DNA from: Terriglobia bacterium | GTDB taxonomy: Bacteria > Acidobacteriota > Terriglobia > 20CM-2-55-15 | Direction of reading: 5' to 3' | Length of the DNA stretch: 42,277 nucleotides | Assembly (NCBI GenBank): GCA_036496425.1 | Contig: DASXLG010000338.1 | Location: 1 to 42,277 of the forward strand | In this document: positions 16,578 to 24,191 of the stretch, piece by piece | Numbering within the stretch: the first letter of the stretch is position 1 | How the letters are laid out: the number at the start of each line of letters is the position of its first letter | Translations under genes and position numbers: made by a program | Notes under the pieces: model-generated | What the model was told of the DNA's origin: nothing | What the model saw: only the letters and a program-made list of their open reading frames with translations | Database searches by the model: none

Positions 16578-17930
16578 CTAGGTCAATGACACCGTAGCGG
16601 TGCTGTCACCGATACTTTCCTTTTCAATGCCGTACATGTGCAGCAGGCTCAGCAAAAAGTTGGATGTCGGGCCCTTTGCGACGATATTCCGCACCGTACC
16701 GGTTTTGTGCCGGCCGCTCGCGCCTCCGACGATCAGGCTCCCGACGTTAACGTGGCTGTGCTGATTCGCGTTACCCATGTTGCTTGTCCAAAGTACCAGC
16801 GAGTTATCCAGCATGTTGCCGTCGCCGTCGGGTGTGTCCTTCATCTTCTGGAGGAAGTTCGCCAGCAGCTTCGTATGGTAGCGGTTGATCTTGGCATAGT
16901 CTTCACGCCGGACCGGATCTTCGCCATGATGCGACGAAGCATGGTGGGCGGTGTTCACGCCGGATTCCGGATATGACGTCGAGCTTTCGTCACGCACCAG
17001 CAACAGCGCGGAAACGCGCGTGATATTGGCCTGGAAGGCCAGGAACTGCAGATCCCACATCAGCTTGATGTGCTCGTCGATGGATCGCGCGGCGCCGTCT
17101 GAAACATCCACGTCTGGCGCTTCCAATACGGCATTGGCCGACAGCTGCACCCTGCGCTCGACTTCACGCACATTTTCGAGGTAATCGTTCAAGCGCGAGC
17201 GGTCGGCGGGTGACAGCGTCTGGTTCACCGAGGAAATGCGGCCCATGACGCGATCCAGAATGCTCGCATTTGCTTTTTTGCGCGCCAGGCGCTGTTCGGG
17301 CGACGCCCCATCGCCATACAAGCGCTCAAAAACCACTTGAGGACTGATTTCATGCGGCAGCGGCTTGGTGGCTCCAGCCCAGGAAATCGAATTCGTGTAT
17401 GAGCAACTGTAACCCCAGCCGCACACGCCCGTGTTCGAACCGGGATCTTCGATGCCGACCTGCAGTGAAGGCAGCAGGTCGTTCTGGCCGTACTTCTGCG
17501 CGATCAATTGGTCGACACTGGGGCCCAGAAATATGCCGGTCCTGCTCGGCGGCGCTCCCGTCATTGATGCGGCAAGGCGGGCATGATCGCCTCCCGTCAT
17601 TCCCGGAGGGGGCATGGAAGACGTGGCGTCCAGACCCGCAACAATCGTCAACTGTTCCTGGAACGGTTCCAGCGGCTTGTGGATGAAGCCCAGACCGATG
17701 TTGCGTCCCGAAGTGGGGGCGAGGTCCGTATCGTTCGAATCGTGCCAGTATGTGCACGCCCACCCGTGGGCAGACACCAAACCAAGAAACCGCGGCGCCG
17801 CGGGAACGGCCGCGGTTCTTGCCAGCAGAGTCCCGGCCGGACACATGGCATCGAGAAAAGGAAGCGCAATCGCAGCGCCGGCACCACGGAGAAGTGTGCG
17901 GCGGGACATGTGTTGCTTAGTATTGAACAT
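16578..17930 (-). CDS. DUF1552 protein, Tat-exported
   Basis: The product is 450 residues. The N-terminus SRRTLLRGAGAAIALPFLDA is a twin-arginine signal. The body matches the DUF1552 family (FLGLVSAHGWACTYW, SMTGAPPSRTG, PSLQVGIEDPG, DESSTSYPESGVNTAHHASS, WTSNMGNANQHSHVNVGSLI). The fold resembles sulfatase-like DUF1501/1552 proteins; the activity is not established. These proteins are nearly always encoded next to DUF1592-type haem proteins, as here. GGGAGA precedes the ATG at 17930. An internal start at MSRRTLL is possible. Confidence 0.93.
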   Translation of the reverse strand: MFNTKQHMSRRTLLRGAGAAIALPFLDAMCPAGTLLARTAAVPAAPRFLGLVSAHGWACTYWHDSNDTDLAPTSGRNIGLGFIHKPLEPFQEQLTIVAGLDATSSMPPPGMTGGDHARLAASMTGAPPSRTGIFLGPSVDQLIAQKYGQNDLLPSLQVGIEDPGSNTGVCGWGYSCSYTNSISWAGATKPLPHEISPQVVFERLYGDGASPEQRLARKKANASILDRVMGRISSVNQTLSPADRSRLNDYLENVREVERRVQLSANAVLEAPDVDVSDGAARSIDEHIKLMWDLQFLAFQANITRVSALLLVRDESSTSYPESGVNTAHHASSHHGEDPVRREDYAKINRYHTKLLANFLQKMKDTPDGDGNMLDNSLVLWTSNMGNANQHSHVNVGSLIVGGASGRHKTGTVRNIVAKGPTSNFLLSLLHMYGIEKESIGDSTATVSLT

Positions 17931-17960
17931 GGTATCTCCCGATTAATGTTGTTAAGAACT

Positions 17961-20390
17961 CTAATGGCGGCTGTCGGCGACAGCGTTACCTGGAACCTGA
18001 TTCCTCTGAAACTCCTGACTCTCGACGATCCCGAGAATCAACAATGAAAACCGATTATCATGAGCCCTGGCGTTCGCGGCGACCTTTCGAACTGCGGGCA
18101 TGTCGTAGAATTTCACGCCGCGGCCAAGAGCGTAAGTGAACAACCGCTCGGTCAAGGTCTCCACAAAGCGCGGCGAGTAGCGAAGGAGTGCCTGCCGCAG
18201 TTCCGCGGGACCATTGAATTTCGTGCCGTCCACAAGACTTCCGGTCAAATCCAGCTTCCGGCCGGCGTCTGTCGTGCGATAGGCGCCTGCAGCATCGAAT
18301 GCCTCCAGAGCGAATCCGATGGGATCCATCATTTTGTGGCACGAAGCGCAGGTAGCGCTGATCCGGTGCTGCTCCATGCGGTCCCGCATGGTCGCTGGAG
18401 CGGGACCTCTGGAGTTGTTTTCCTTGAATGCGGGCACGCCGGGCGGCGGATCCGGCGGAATCACGCCGAGGATATTGATCAGCACCCACTTCCCGCGCCG
18501 GACTGGTGAAGTCCTGTCCGCATTCGATGTGACGGTAAGCATGCTGCCCTGCCCCAGCAGTCCGCGGCGCATATCCAGCTCCGGACCGAGCTGGACCCGG
18601 CGGAAACGGCTCCCGTAGACACCCGGGATCCCGTAGTACTTTGCAAGTCTTTCGTCTACGAATGTGTAGTCCGCATTCAACATATCCACGACGTTCCGGT
18701 CCTCGCGCACGACACTCTCGAACAGCATCTGCGTTTCGGTCCGGAAATCCTGCCGGAGGTTATCGTCGAAGTTCGGAAAAATATCGTCGACGCGGGTGAC
18801 GGATTGGAGGTTGCGCAATTGCAGCCATTGACCGGCAAAGTTGCTCATGAACTCTTGCGATCGGGGATCGGCAAGCATGCGCTTGACCTGCTTCTCCAGC
18901 ATCCCTGGACTGCGCAGCCTGCCCTGGGTTGCGATGGTTCGAAGCTCTTCATCAGGTATGCTGCTCCACAAGAAAAAGGAGAGGCGCGAAGCAAGCTCGA
19001 TATCGCTGATCGTATAAGATTGAGCGGGACCGCTATTCCGGGCCACAGCCGGTACGGCTTCCGTCCGGTAGATGAACTCCGGATCGGAGAGGATCATCTG
19101 AAGGCCGCGTTCGATTCCCGCTTCGAAATCGCTTTCCTTGCGGCCTGCATCGTATTCCGCCAGCACCGCTTCAAGACTGGATGCTGTGACAGGCCGGCGG
19201 AAAGCCTTGGCGGCAAGCCCCGAGAGTATCTTCCGGGCGCACGGCGCCTCTTCAGCTGCGCTGGCGGGATGGCATAGCAGAATGAGATCGCGAGGGCCCG
19301 TGTGCTCCGGACGAAGTCCGTCATAAGGCCCAGTGATGAGCAATGCGTTGACGTGCGGCACAAACGTGAACCCATTGACGTTGCCCGGCAAATGGAATGC
19401 GCGATCGAAATACTTGTTGAAATCGTCGCTGGGGATCAGATTCCGTCCGATGAAAGCCAGCTCCACGGTCCGAAGGCCCGCCCGAACCGGCACGCGCACT
19501 TCGTATTTTGTATCTGATGCATTACGCGGCGCTTCTTTCTCCACGCTCCACACGTGCAGCCGTATACCGTCCACGGTCAGTTCCAACTGCTCGCCGGCCG
19601 CATCGCCGTGCAGCCCTCCGGCGTTCGATCTCACCGGTGTCCAGTTGAATGCGTAGGTTCCGTCGGCTGGAAAGAAGTGATGGACCTCCAGTCCGCCGCG
19701 GGTTCCAAACGACATCCCTTCAACCTGCCGGGTCTGGGAATAGTCCGATGGAACCACGTATGACTTCTGCACTGTCGAAAATTCATGCCCCAACGCCAGC
19801 CTGCTGATCTTCGCGGCTGCGGACACGTAGGATTCAACCAGAGCGGGCGAGGTACCCAGCGCGCCCGCGATGTTGTCGAACCCGTCGCTCGTGTCATCCA
19901 CTGGCAGAAAAGTGGCCGGATCGACCTCCATCCCCAGCAGGTCGTGGATGGCATTGGCGTATTCCCGGCGGTTCAGCCGGTGCGGACCCGGCGGAGTGAA
20001 CGTCGGCTTCGCGGCTGCGGCAAGATCCAGGCGCTTCTCCAGCGACGACGCCAGAAAATCGTAAGTCGCCGCGTCCGGACGCTTCATGTCGGGCGGAGGC
20101 ATCATCCCCGCGCGCAACTTGCGTACGATCTTTTCGCCGATTTCCGCATGCTCGCCGATCCTGGCCACATCGAGACCCTGCAGACTGAGCCCGCCTGTCT
20201 TGGCCTTATCGTTGTGACAACTCACGCAGTATTCATCAAGGACGGCCCGCTCGCGCCCCGCCTCCTGGGCCGCCGGCGCCTGGGCCGCCTGCAACCTCGT
20301 GCCGGAGGGCGTGACCAGCGCCATCGTCACGAGCGCCAATAGAAGGCCTGCCGACGAACCGACAATGCCGCACGAAAAACAGCTCTTCAT
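17961..20390 (-). CDS. DUF1587-DUF1595-DUF1592-DUF1588-DUF1585 haem protein
   Basis: The product is 809 residues. I start at the ATG at 20390; an in-frame GTG at 20402 would add four residues. After an N-terminal hydrophobic segment comes a cytochrome c haem site (CVSCHNDKAKTGG, residues 55-59). Then follow DUF1587 (HRLNRREYANAIHDLLGMEV), a carbohydrate-binding-like middle, DUF1595 (FRRPVTASSL), DUF1592 (ELASRLSFFLWSSIPDEELR, AKYYGIPGVYG), DUF1588 with a second haem motif (CASCHKMMDPIGFALEAFD) and DUF1585 (ALLRYSPRFVETLTERLFTY). Such proteins are abundant in Planctomycetes and Acidobacteria and are suspected extracytoplasmic oxidoreductases acting on complex carbohydrates. It is the first gene of the DUF1592-DUF1552-ankyrin operon. 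Confidence 0.93.
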   Translation of the reverse strand: MKSCFSCGIVGSSAGLLLALVTMALVTPSGTRLQAAQAPAAQEAGRERAVLDEYCVSCHNDKAKTGGLSLQGLDVARIGEHAEIGEKIVRKLRAGMMPPPDMKRPDAATYDFLASSLEKRLDLAAAAKPTFTPPGPHRLNRREYANAIHDLLGMEVDPATFLPVDDTSDGFDNIAGALGTSPALVESYVSAAAKISRLALGHEFSTVQKSYVVPSDYSQTRQVEGMSFGTRGGLEVHHFFPADGTYAFNWTPVRSNAGGLHGDAAGEQLELTVDGIRLHVWSVEKEAPRNASDTKYEVRVPVRAGLRTVELAFIGRNLIPSDDFNKYFDRAFHLPGNVNGFTFVPHVNALLITGPYDGLRPEHTGPRDLILLCHPASAAEEAPCARKILSGLAAKAFRRPVTASSLEAVLAEYDAGRKESDFEAGIERGLQMILSDPEFIYRTEAVPAVARNSGPAQSYTISDIELASRLSFFLWSSIPDEELRTIATQGRLRSPGMLEKQVKRMLADPRSQEFMSNFAGQWLQLRNLQSVTRVDDIFPNFDDNLRQDFRTETQMLFESVVREDRNVVDMLNADYTFVDERLAKYYGIPGVYGSRFRRVQLGPELDMRRGLLGQGSMLTVTSNADRTSPVRRGKWVLINILGVIPPDPPPGVPAFKENNSRGPAPATMRDRMEQHRISATCASCHKMMDPIGFALEAFDAAGAYRTTDAGRKLDLTGSLVDGTKFNGPAELRQALLRYSPRFVETLTERLFTYALGRGVKFYDMPAVRKVAANARAHDNRFSLLILGIVESQEFQRNQVPGNAVADSRH

Positions 20391-20469
20391 ATATGTAATC
20401 ACCGTCGTCGAAGCTTACCGATTTTGAGATGTTATTTGGAACAAGATGGTTTGGCAACTTACAAGTCGC

Positions 20470-20496
20470 TTAAGATTTTTTAAGGCAGACTTTCAG
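20470..20496 (+). promoter_or_regulatory. three degenerate half-sites of the repeat operator
   Basis: TTAAG at 20470, TTAAG at 20480 and TTCAG at 20492 lie in the 144-bp gap between the divergent DUF1592 and adenosyltransferase genes. The spacings are 10 and 12 rather than 11, so it is a weaker candidate. A TATGGT lies about 15 bp downstream, then a clear Shine-Dalgarno (GAGAGGAG). Confidence 0.35.
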
Positions 20497-20534
20497 GCGA
20501 AAGTGCTGTGCTATGGTTTCGAGAGGAGTTCACC

Positions 20535-21110
20535 ATGTCCATTGCTACGGAGCGCGGCGATGCGGGCGAAACGAGCCTGCCCGGGGGCATTCGCATTTCG
20601 AAGGCGGATCTGCGAGTCGAGGTTTACGGCACATTCGATGAATTGATTTCCTCGATCGGGTTTGCCCGGGCTATTTGCCCGAATGCGAATCTTCAGGAAC
20701 TCACGAAGTCCATCCAGCGCGAACTGTTCAAAGTGGGCTCGGCCGTGGCCACGCCACCGGAAAGCCGAAAACCGATGCCGGTCATCGCCGATGAAATGGT
20801 TCAGCGCCTGACGGAAGAGGTCCATCGGATCGAAGCGACCGAAGGCCTGTTGGCCGACTGGTCGATTCCCGGCGAGGATCCCTCATCTGCAGCCTTTGAC
20901 GTTGCGCGTACAGTCTGCCGGCGAACCGAACGCCTCGCCGTGCGTCTGGCCCAAGGCGGCGTTTCGATACAGCCCAACGTTCTGCGGTATCTCAACAGAC
21001 TCTCCGATCTGCTTTGGCTGTGTGGCCGTCTGGTCGAGGTCGAACTCCAGATCAATTCAAAGCTGCGCAACGACGATAACAAAGGACCACGCTGGTCGCG
21101 TGCCTGGTAG
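20535..21110 (+). CDS. PduO-type ATP:cob(I)alamin adenosyltransferase
   Basis: The product is 191 residues. ATG 20535 follows GAGAGGAG by 6 bp; upstream in-frame codons are not needed. The family hallmarks are present: the N-terminal ATP loop (T-x2-GDAGET), LRVEVYGTFDELISSIGFA, the ARTVCRRTERLAVRL helix and NVLRYLNRLSDLLWLCGR. It transfers the adenosyl group of ATP to reduced cobalamin, giving coenzyme B12. Together with cbiMQO it links this region to cobalt/B12 use. The N-terminal loop is slightly atypical (RGDAGE for TGDxGx). Confidence 0.85.
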   Translation: MSIATERGDAGETSLPGGIRISKADLRVEVYGTFDELISSIGFARAICPNANLQELTKSIQRELFKVGSAVATPPESRKPMPVIADEMVQRLTEEVHRIEATEGLLADWSIPGEDPSSAAFDVARTVCRRTERLAVRLAQGGVSIQPNVLRYLNRLSDLLWLCGRLVEVELQINSKLRNDDNKGPRWSRAW

Positions 21111-21126
21111 CACGCTCGCGCGAGGC

Positions 21127-21203
21127 GGAACACAAGAAGCACAAGAGGCACAAGAGCGGATGCATTCCTCTGCCTCTTGTGCCTCTTGTGCTTCTTGTGT
21201 TCC
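21127..21203. repeat. long intergenic palindrome, CACAAGA class
   Basis: Perfect 30-bp arms (21127-21156 and 21174-21203) face each other across a 17-base loop between two convergent genes. Each arm is three near-copies of a 9-mer (CACAAGAAG, CACAAGAGG, CACAAGAG). It could act as a bidirectional terminator or mRNA 3'-end stabiliser. Confidence 0.9.
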
Positions 21204-21217
21204 TTTCCCCTCCGTTG

Positions 21218-21862
21218 TTACGTCGTCATCTTGATGACCGGATCACTCCATTCGCTCCAGCCCGATTTTCCAAAAGCGCGAGCCTGGAAAACGTAGACTT
21301 TGCCTGGAGTAAGGCCGCTGACCACAGGCGCCGGCCGGGCGCTCGGGGCCTGTATTGTGGTCCAGGACGCCGGCGGCGTGTTGTTCGGTCCCTGCTCACC
21401 CGATTGGATTTCGAGCATGCGTGTGCCGGCTTGAGGTTCGACGAAAACCTTCTGCTGGCCGGGACCGTCCTGCACGAGCTTTTCGACTACCGATTTGATC
21501 AATGGCGGGGCCGGCGTCGGGCCCGCCATCACCTGGAAACCGGCGGCCGTGATCACCGTCGGGTCGGTACCCGAGACGTCCTCGACGTAGACCGCCTCCT
21601 TCTTGAGCATCTTTACAAACGCCCTGAATTGCTTATTCCTCTCGGCGATGGCAGTTTTGCCGCCGTCCTGAGCCGCTGCAACGGAAGTGCTGAGACTCTG
21701 CAACCCGCCTTTCAAGTCGGCTATGGCGATCGGCGGTGCCGTCAGCTTCGGGTTGCCATCCATACCGTTCACCGCGGCCGTGCCCGCGGATACAAGTTGA
21801 TCGGGCGTCAGCCGATTGAAAATCATCGCCACACGCGCCAGTTTAGTCGTTGAATTGGACAT
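21218..21862 (-). CDS. fibronectin type III domain protein
   Basis: The product is 214 residues; ATG 21862 follows AAGGGGAA. No signal peptide is obvious (MSNSTTKLARVAMIFNRLTP). Residues about 1-125 form a helical/Ala-rich region (QFRAFVKMLKKEAVYVEDVS). The C-terminal third is an FN3-like fold (RMLEIQSGEQGPNNTPP, PVVSGLTPGKVYVFQARAFG, GWSEWSDPVIKMTT). FN3 modules mediate protein contacts; the actual role is unknown. Confidence 0.8.
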   Translation of the reverse strand: MSNSTTKLARVAMIFNRLTPDQLVSAGTAAVNGMDGNPKLTAPPIAIADLKGGLQSLSTSVAAAQDGGKTAIAERNKQFRAFVKMLKKEAVYVEDVSGTDPTVITAAGFQVMAGPTPAPPLIKSVVEKLVQDGPGQQKVFVEPQAGTRMLEIQSGEQGPNNTPPASWTTIQAPSARPAPVVSGLTPGKVYVFQARAFGKSGWSEWSDPVIKMTT

Positions 21863-22045
21863 AGTTCCCCTTTTGCCCTTTCGGGACTTTGTAATGGGTT
21901 AGCGTTGGGTTGTGGACCGCGTCTCGGTTGCGCCGCGGATGCTTCTACTAAGGCAAGCGGGTGCCCAAAAACGGCGTGATGGCGCCCAAAAGCGCAACTA
22001 TGTGTTTTCAATGACTTAAGCGAATGCGATGGGTATTCGACATCG

Positions 22046-22071
22046 GGTTTTTCGCACTTGTGCGAAAAACC
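22046..22071. repeat. perfect 12-bp dyad, possible operator
   Basis: GGTTTTTCGCAC and GTGCGAAAAACC face each other with a 2-base centre. A further half-site GTGCGAAAAAC follows at 22083. It lies about 190 bp upstream of the FN3 gene and just before the 20-bp tandem array. Confidence 0.7.
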
Positions 22072-22137
22072 ATTCGCAGAAGTGCGAAAAACGGAGGTGG
22101 CCGGCCGCCTTTGAGACGTCAAAGCCGCGCCCGCATT

Positions 22138-22347
22138 GTCGACCGAAAAGTCACAACGTCGGGCGAAAATTGACGTTGTCGAATGAAAATCCACAACGTC
22201 GAGCCAAATCTCACGTTGTCGGACGTAATTTCATCTCGTCGAGCGAAAGTTGACATTGTCGAGCGAAAATTCACAACGTCGGGCCAAATCTCACGTTGTC
22301 GGACGTAATTTCATCTCGTCAAGCAGCAACCGACGTTGTCGAACGGC
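22138..22347. repeat. 20-bp tandem-repeat array with 80-bp higher-order period
   Basis: Ten full units and a partial one, each starting GTCG (GTCA in the last full unit), follow one another every 20 bp without a single indel. Typical units are GTCGAGCGAAAATTCACAAC and GTCGGGCCAAATCTCACGTT. Unit types recur every 80 bp (22178-22257 against 22258-22337). Ends alternate between ACAAC and ACGTT, so neighbouring boundaries form ACAACGTC/GACGTTGT dyads. A 20-bp period is not a multiple of three, so it is not a peptide repeat. It lies in a 609-bp stretch (21863-22471) with no supported gene. Confidence 0.92.
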
Positions 22348-22471
22348 GGACTCCGGTTGTACGTCGATGGAGACCGCGCGTCCGATCGAGAGCAGTGGTG
22401 CCAGTAGACGGCGCAGTCGCATTGAGCCTCCAGTAGCGCGGCAAAAGGCCGCCCAGAGAGACTTTTGGCGG

Positions 22472-23182
22472 CTACTTCTTCGGGCCTGGAGGGGTTGCTA
22501 TTTGGCCGCGGCTTTCCGCATCGCTATAGCCCTTATGGTGATCGGAAAATTCATGGTCCCTGGATGTCCCTTCGCCAAGTGGCACTCCTGCCGGATGCGG
22601 GTCAAACTGGTGCGGATACCAGTAATGCATGTGGCATTTTTCGCAGGCCTGATCGAGCTGATCGCCGAGGTCGAGCATTTGATCGGCATCCTTCTTGTCG
22701 ATCGCATCCAGCAGAAGCTTCGTGGAGTCGTAAAGGCCATGGGTATAGTTTACCCAACCGGCTCGATCGGCATCGATCAGCGCCTTGATTTCTTCAGGAC
22801 CTTCCTCGATGCCAGGGTTCTCGGATTTTTCTCCGGGTTTCGCGACCAGGCGGCCTGGCATTTGAAGAAGATTACTGGCTTCGAGAAGCGCGATCGCGTG
22901 GTTGCGGGCCTCCTTCCAATCGTCGTCGGTTTTGGGCCTTCGGTCAATCACGCCTGTGGCGGTCTCCTCGGTTGAAACGGCATCCCAGAGCCAGTCGGAG
23001 TTATAGTCGACCTCAGCGTCCATCAGATCTTTGATTGTGGCAGTAGGCCGGTACTGCGGCTCGCTGATAGATCCCGCGGGAGCCGCCGGTTTCGAGGAAC
23101 ACCCCCCGGCCAGAAGCGATAAAGCGGATGACAAAAGAAACAAAAAAAAATTTCTGATTAATAGCGTGTGTTTAAGAGACAT
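22472..23182 (-). CDS. cytochrome c'-like lipoprotein, paralogue 1
   Basis: The product is 236 residues. ATG 23182 opens MSLKHTLLIRNFFLFLLSSA and a lipobox (LLAGGC), so it is probably a lipoprotein. A helical domain (about 45-175) carries the family motifs ATIKDLMDAEVDYNSDWLWD, WKEARNHAIALLEASNLLQM, PGRLVAK and, near its end, the haem site CEKCHMHYWYP. A C-terminal haem motif after a helical bundle is the layout of class II cytochromes (cytochrome c'). An extra His-rich tail (HEFSDHHKGYSD) distinguishes it from its two paralogues at 23380 and 25841. It probably transfers electrons outside the cytoplasm. A strong repeat operator lies 66 bp upstream. Confidence 0.88.
   Translation of the reverse strand: MSLKHTLLIRNFFLFLLSSALSLLAGGCSSKPAAPAGSISEPQYRPTATIKDLMDAEVDYNSDWLWDAVSTEETATGVIDRRPKTDDDWKEARNHAIALLEASNLLQMPGRLVAKPGEKSENPGIEEGPEEIKALIDADRAGWVNYTHGLYDSTKLLLDAIDKKDADQMLDLGDQLDQACEKCHMHYWYPHQFDPHPAGVPLGEGTSRDHEFSDHHKGYSDAESRGQIATPPGPKK
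23163..23182 (-). repeat. 20-bp start-codon repeat, copy 2
   Basis: On the minus strand these 20 bases, starting with the ATG of this gene, are identical to 12355-12374. The following codons are CTA TTA ATC here and CTT CTG ATT in the other copy, synonymous for Leu-Leu-Ile. Confidence 0.9.
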
Positions 23183-23247
23183 TCGAATACACCATTGTTA
23201 GTCGCCGAAGGACGATCGTCCGAATGGACAAGCTAGCCGGTTTCTGG

Positions 23248-23267
23248 TTTCCTGAAGAGTTCCTGGA
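23248..23267 (-). promoter_or_regulatory. 11-bp direct-repeat operator (strong copy)
   Basis: On the minus strand it reads TCCAGGAACTCTTCAGGAAA, with half-sites 11 bp apart. It points towards the cytochrome gene starting at 23182. No convincing -10 box was found at the expected distance. Confidence 0.55.
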
Positions 23268-23295
23268 TTGCTGTTCAAAGTCGCCGTTCAACAAA

Positions 23296-23357
23296 GAGAT
23301 CAGCCACAAAAGGCACAAGAGGGAGGGATGTCTTTTGTGCCCTTTGAGGCTAATCTC
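23296..23357. repeat. intergenic palindrome, CACAAGA class, part of inverted duplicate
   Basis: The imperfect arms 23296-23320 (GAGATCAGCCACAAAAGGCA...) and 23331-23357 surround a G-rich loop downstream of the cytochrome gene ending at 23380. Its sequence and flank reappear on the opposite strand at 26860-26975. Confidence 0.85.
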
Positions 23358-23379
23358 CCCGTCTAAGCTTGGAAACCGG

Positions 23380-23973
23380 CTAATCGGACTTCCTCAAGCT
23401 GGGCGCCGCGTCGGGCCGCTTCTCATTGGGGTACCAGTATTGCAGATGGCATTTCTCACAGGCTTCGTCGATGTCGTTACCGACGTCGAGAAGCTTGTCT
23501 TTGTCTTTGGCCTCGGCCGCTTGCAAGGTTTTCATGGTGGCATCATGCAGGTCGTGCGCATGTTTGAACCAGGCTGCACGGTCCTTGTTGATTGCGGCTT
23601 CGATCTGGTCCGGGGCGAGTTCAACGTTCGGATCGTTGGCTTTCTCGCCTTCTTTCGCAACTTTGCGGCCGGGCATCTGCAGCAGGTTCGTGGCTTCCAG
23701 CAGCATGATGGCGTGATTGCGGACCTGCTTCCAGTCTTCGTCGGTTTTTGGATACTTCTCTTCGACACCCTTGGCGCTGACAATGGTCTCGACGGAGTCC
23801 CAGATGTAATCCGATCCCGGATCGACAAGAGCATCCATGATGTCTTTTACACTCGCCGTAAGCTGATACTCCGGCTGCGGCTCAACCTTGGCAGCCGGCT
23901 GAGTTTGCTGCTGCGCACATGAAGCCGTCATGACGGCCGCTATCGTGCAGACAAATCCCAAAAACCTTCGCAT
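23380..23973 (-). CDS. cytochrome c'-like lipoprotein, paralogue 2
   Basis: The product is 197 residues. ATG 23973 follows AGGAGGG by 6 bp, deciding the start over the upstream in-frame TTG at 23988. The signal ends in a lipobox (VMTASC). The domain shares with paralogues 1 and 3 the motifs ASVKDIMDALVDPGSDYIWD, DEDWKQVRNHAIMLLEATNL, LQMPGRKVAKEGEK and the haem site CEKCHLQYWYPNEKRP. It most resembles the other lipoprotein copy at 22472. It is likely an extracytoplasmic electron carrier. A strong repeat operator and a TAACAT box precede it. Confidence 0.88.
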   Translation of the reverse strand: MRRFLGFVCTIAAVMTASCAQQQTQPAAKVEPQPEYQLTASVKDIMDALVDPGSDYIWDSVETIVSAKGVEEKYPKTDEDWKQVRNHAIMLLEATNLLQMPGRKVAKEGEKANDPNVELAPDQIEAAINKDRAAWFKHAHDLHDATMKTLQAAEAKDKDKLLDVGNDIDEACEKCHLQYWYPNEKRPDAAPSLRKSD

Positions 23974-24021
23974 TGAAACCCTCCTCAAAAAAATGGCATG
24001 TTATCGCGGGCTGCCCGGATT

Positions 24022-24041
24022 GTATCTGAAGAATCGCTGAA
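24022..24041 (-). promoter_or_regulatory. 11-bp direct-repeat operator with -10 box (strong copy)
   Basis: On the minus strand it reads TTCAGCGATTCTTCAGATAC, with a further TTAAG half-site 12 bp before it. A TAACAT lies 18 bp after the site, so the site would sit at the -35 position of a promoter for the cytochrome gene at 23973, the arrangement of activator-dependent promoters. Confidence 0.62.
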
Positions 24042-24058
24042 TTTTTCTTAAGAAAGCG

Positions 24059-24191
24059 ATGAGCAACAAGTCCGGCCTTTCGCCGACCGTTCATTGGTGG
24101 GACTCCTGCGGCTTCTCCGGAAATACTGGCTATGGCTTCCAGTTCACTCACCGTGCACCAGTGCTTTCAAGATATGCTGGTCGGCGGGACC
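24059..24191 (+). other. possible gene fragment before the ABC transporter
   Basis: An ATG at 24059 opens a frame reading MSNKSGLSPTVHWWDSCGFS and then GNTGYGFQFTHRAPVLSRYA. The composition looks protein-like, but the frame runs on out of phase inside the ATPase gene, so it is not a complete gene. It may be a remnant of a lost neighbour. No function is claimed. Confidence 0.25.

Noticed and set aside
22138-22347. CRISPR array
   Set aside because: Units are contiguous at 20 bp with no unique spacers and no cas genes nearby.
12355-23182. Sequencing-adapter contamination, because the 20-mer resembles the Tn5 mosaic end
   Set aside because: Five mismatches in 19 bases, and both copies lie inside plausible coding starts whose following codons vary synonymously; kept only as a side note.
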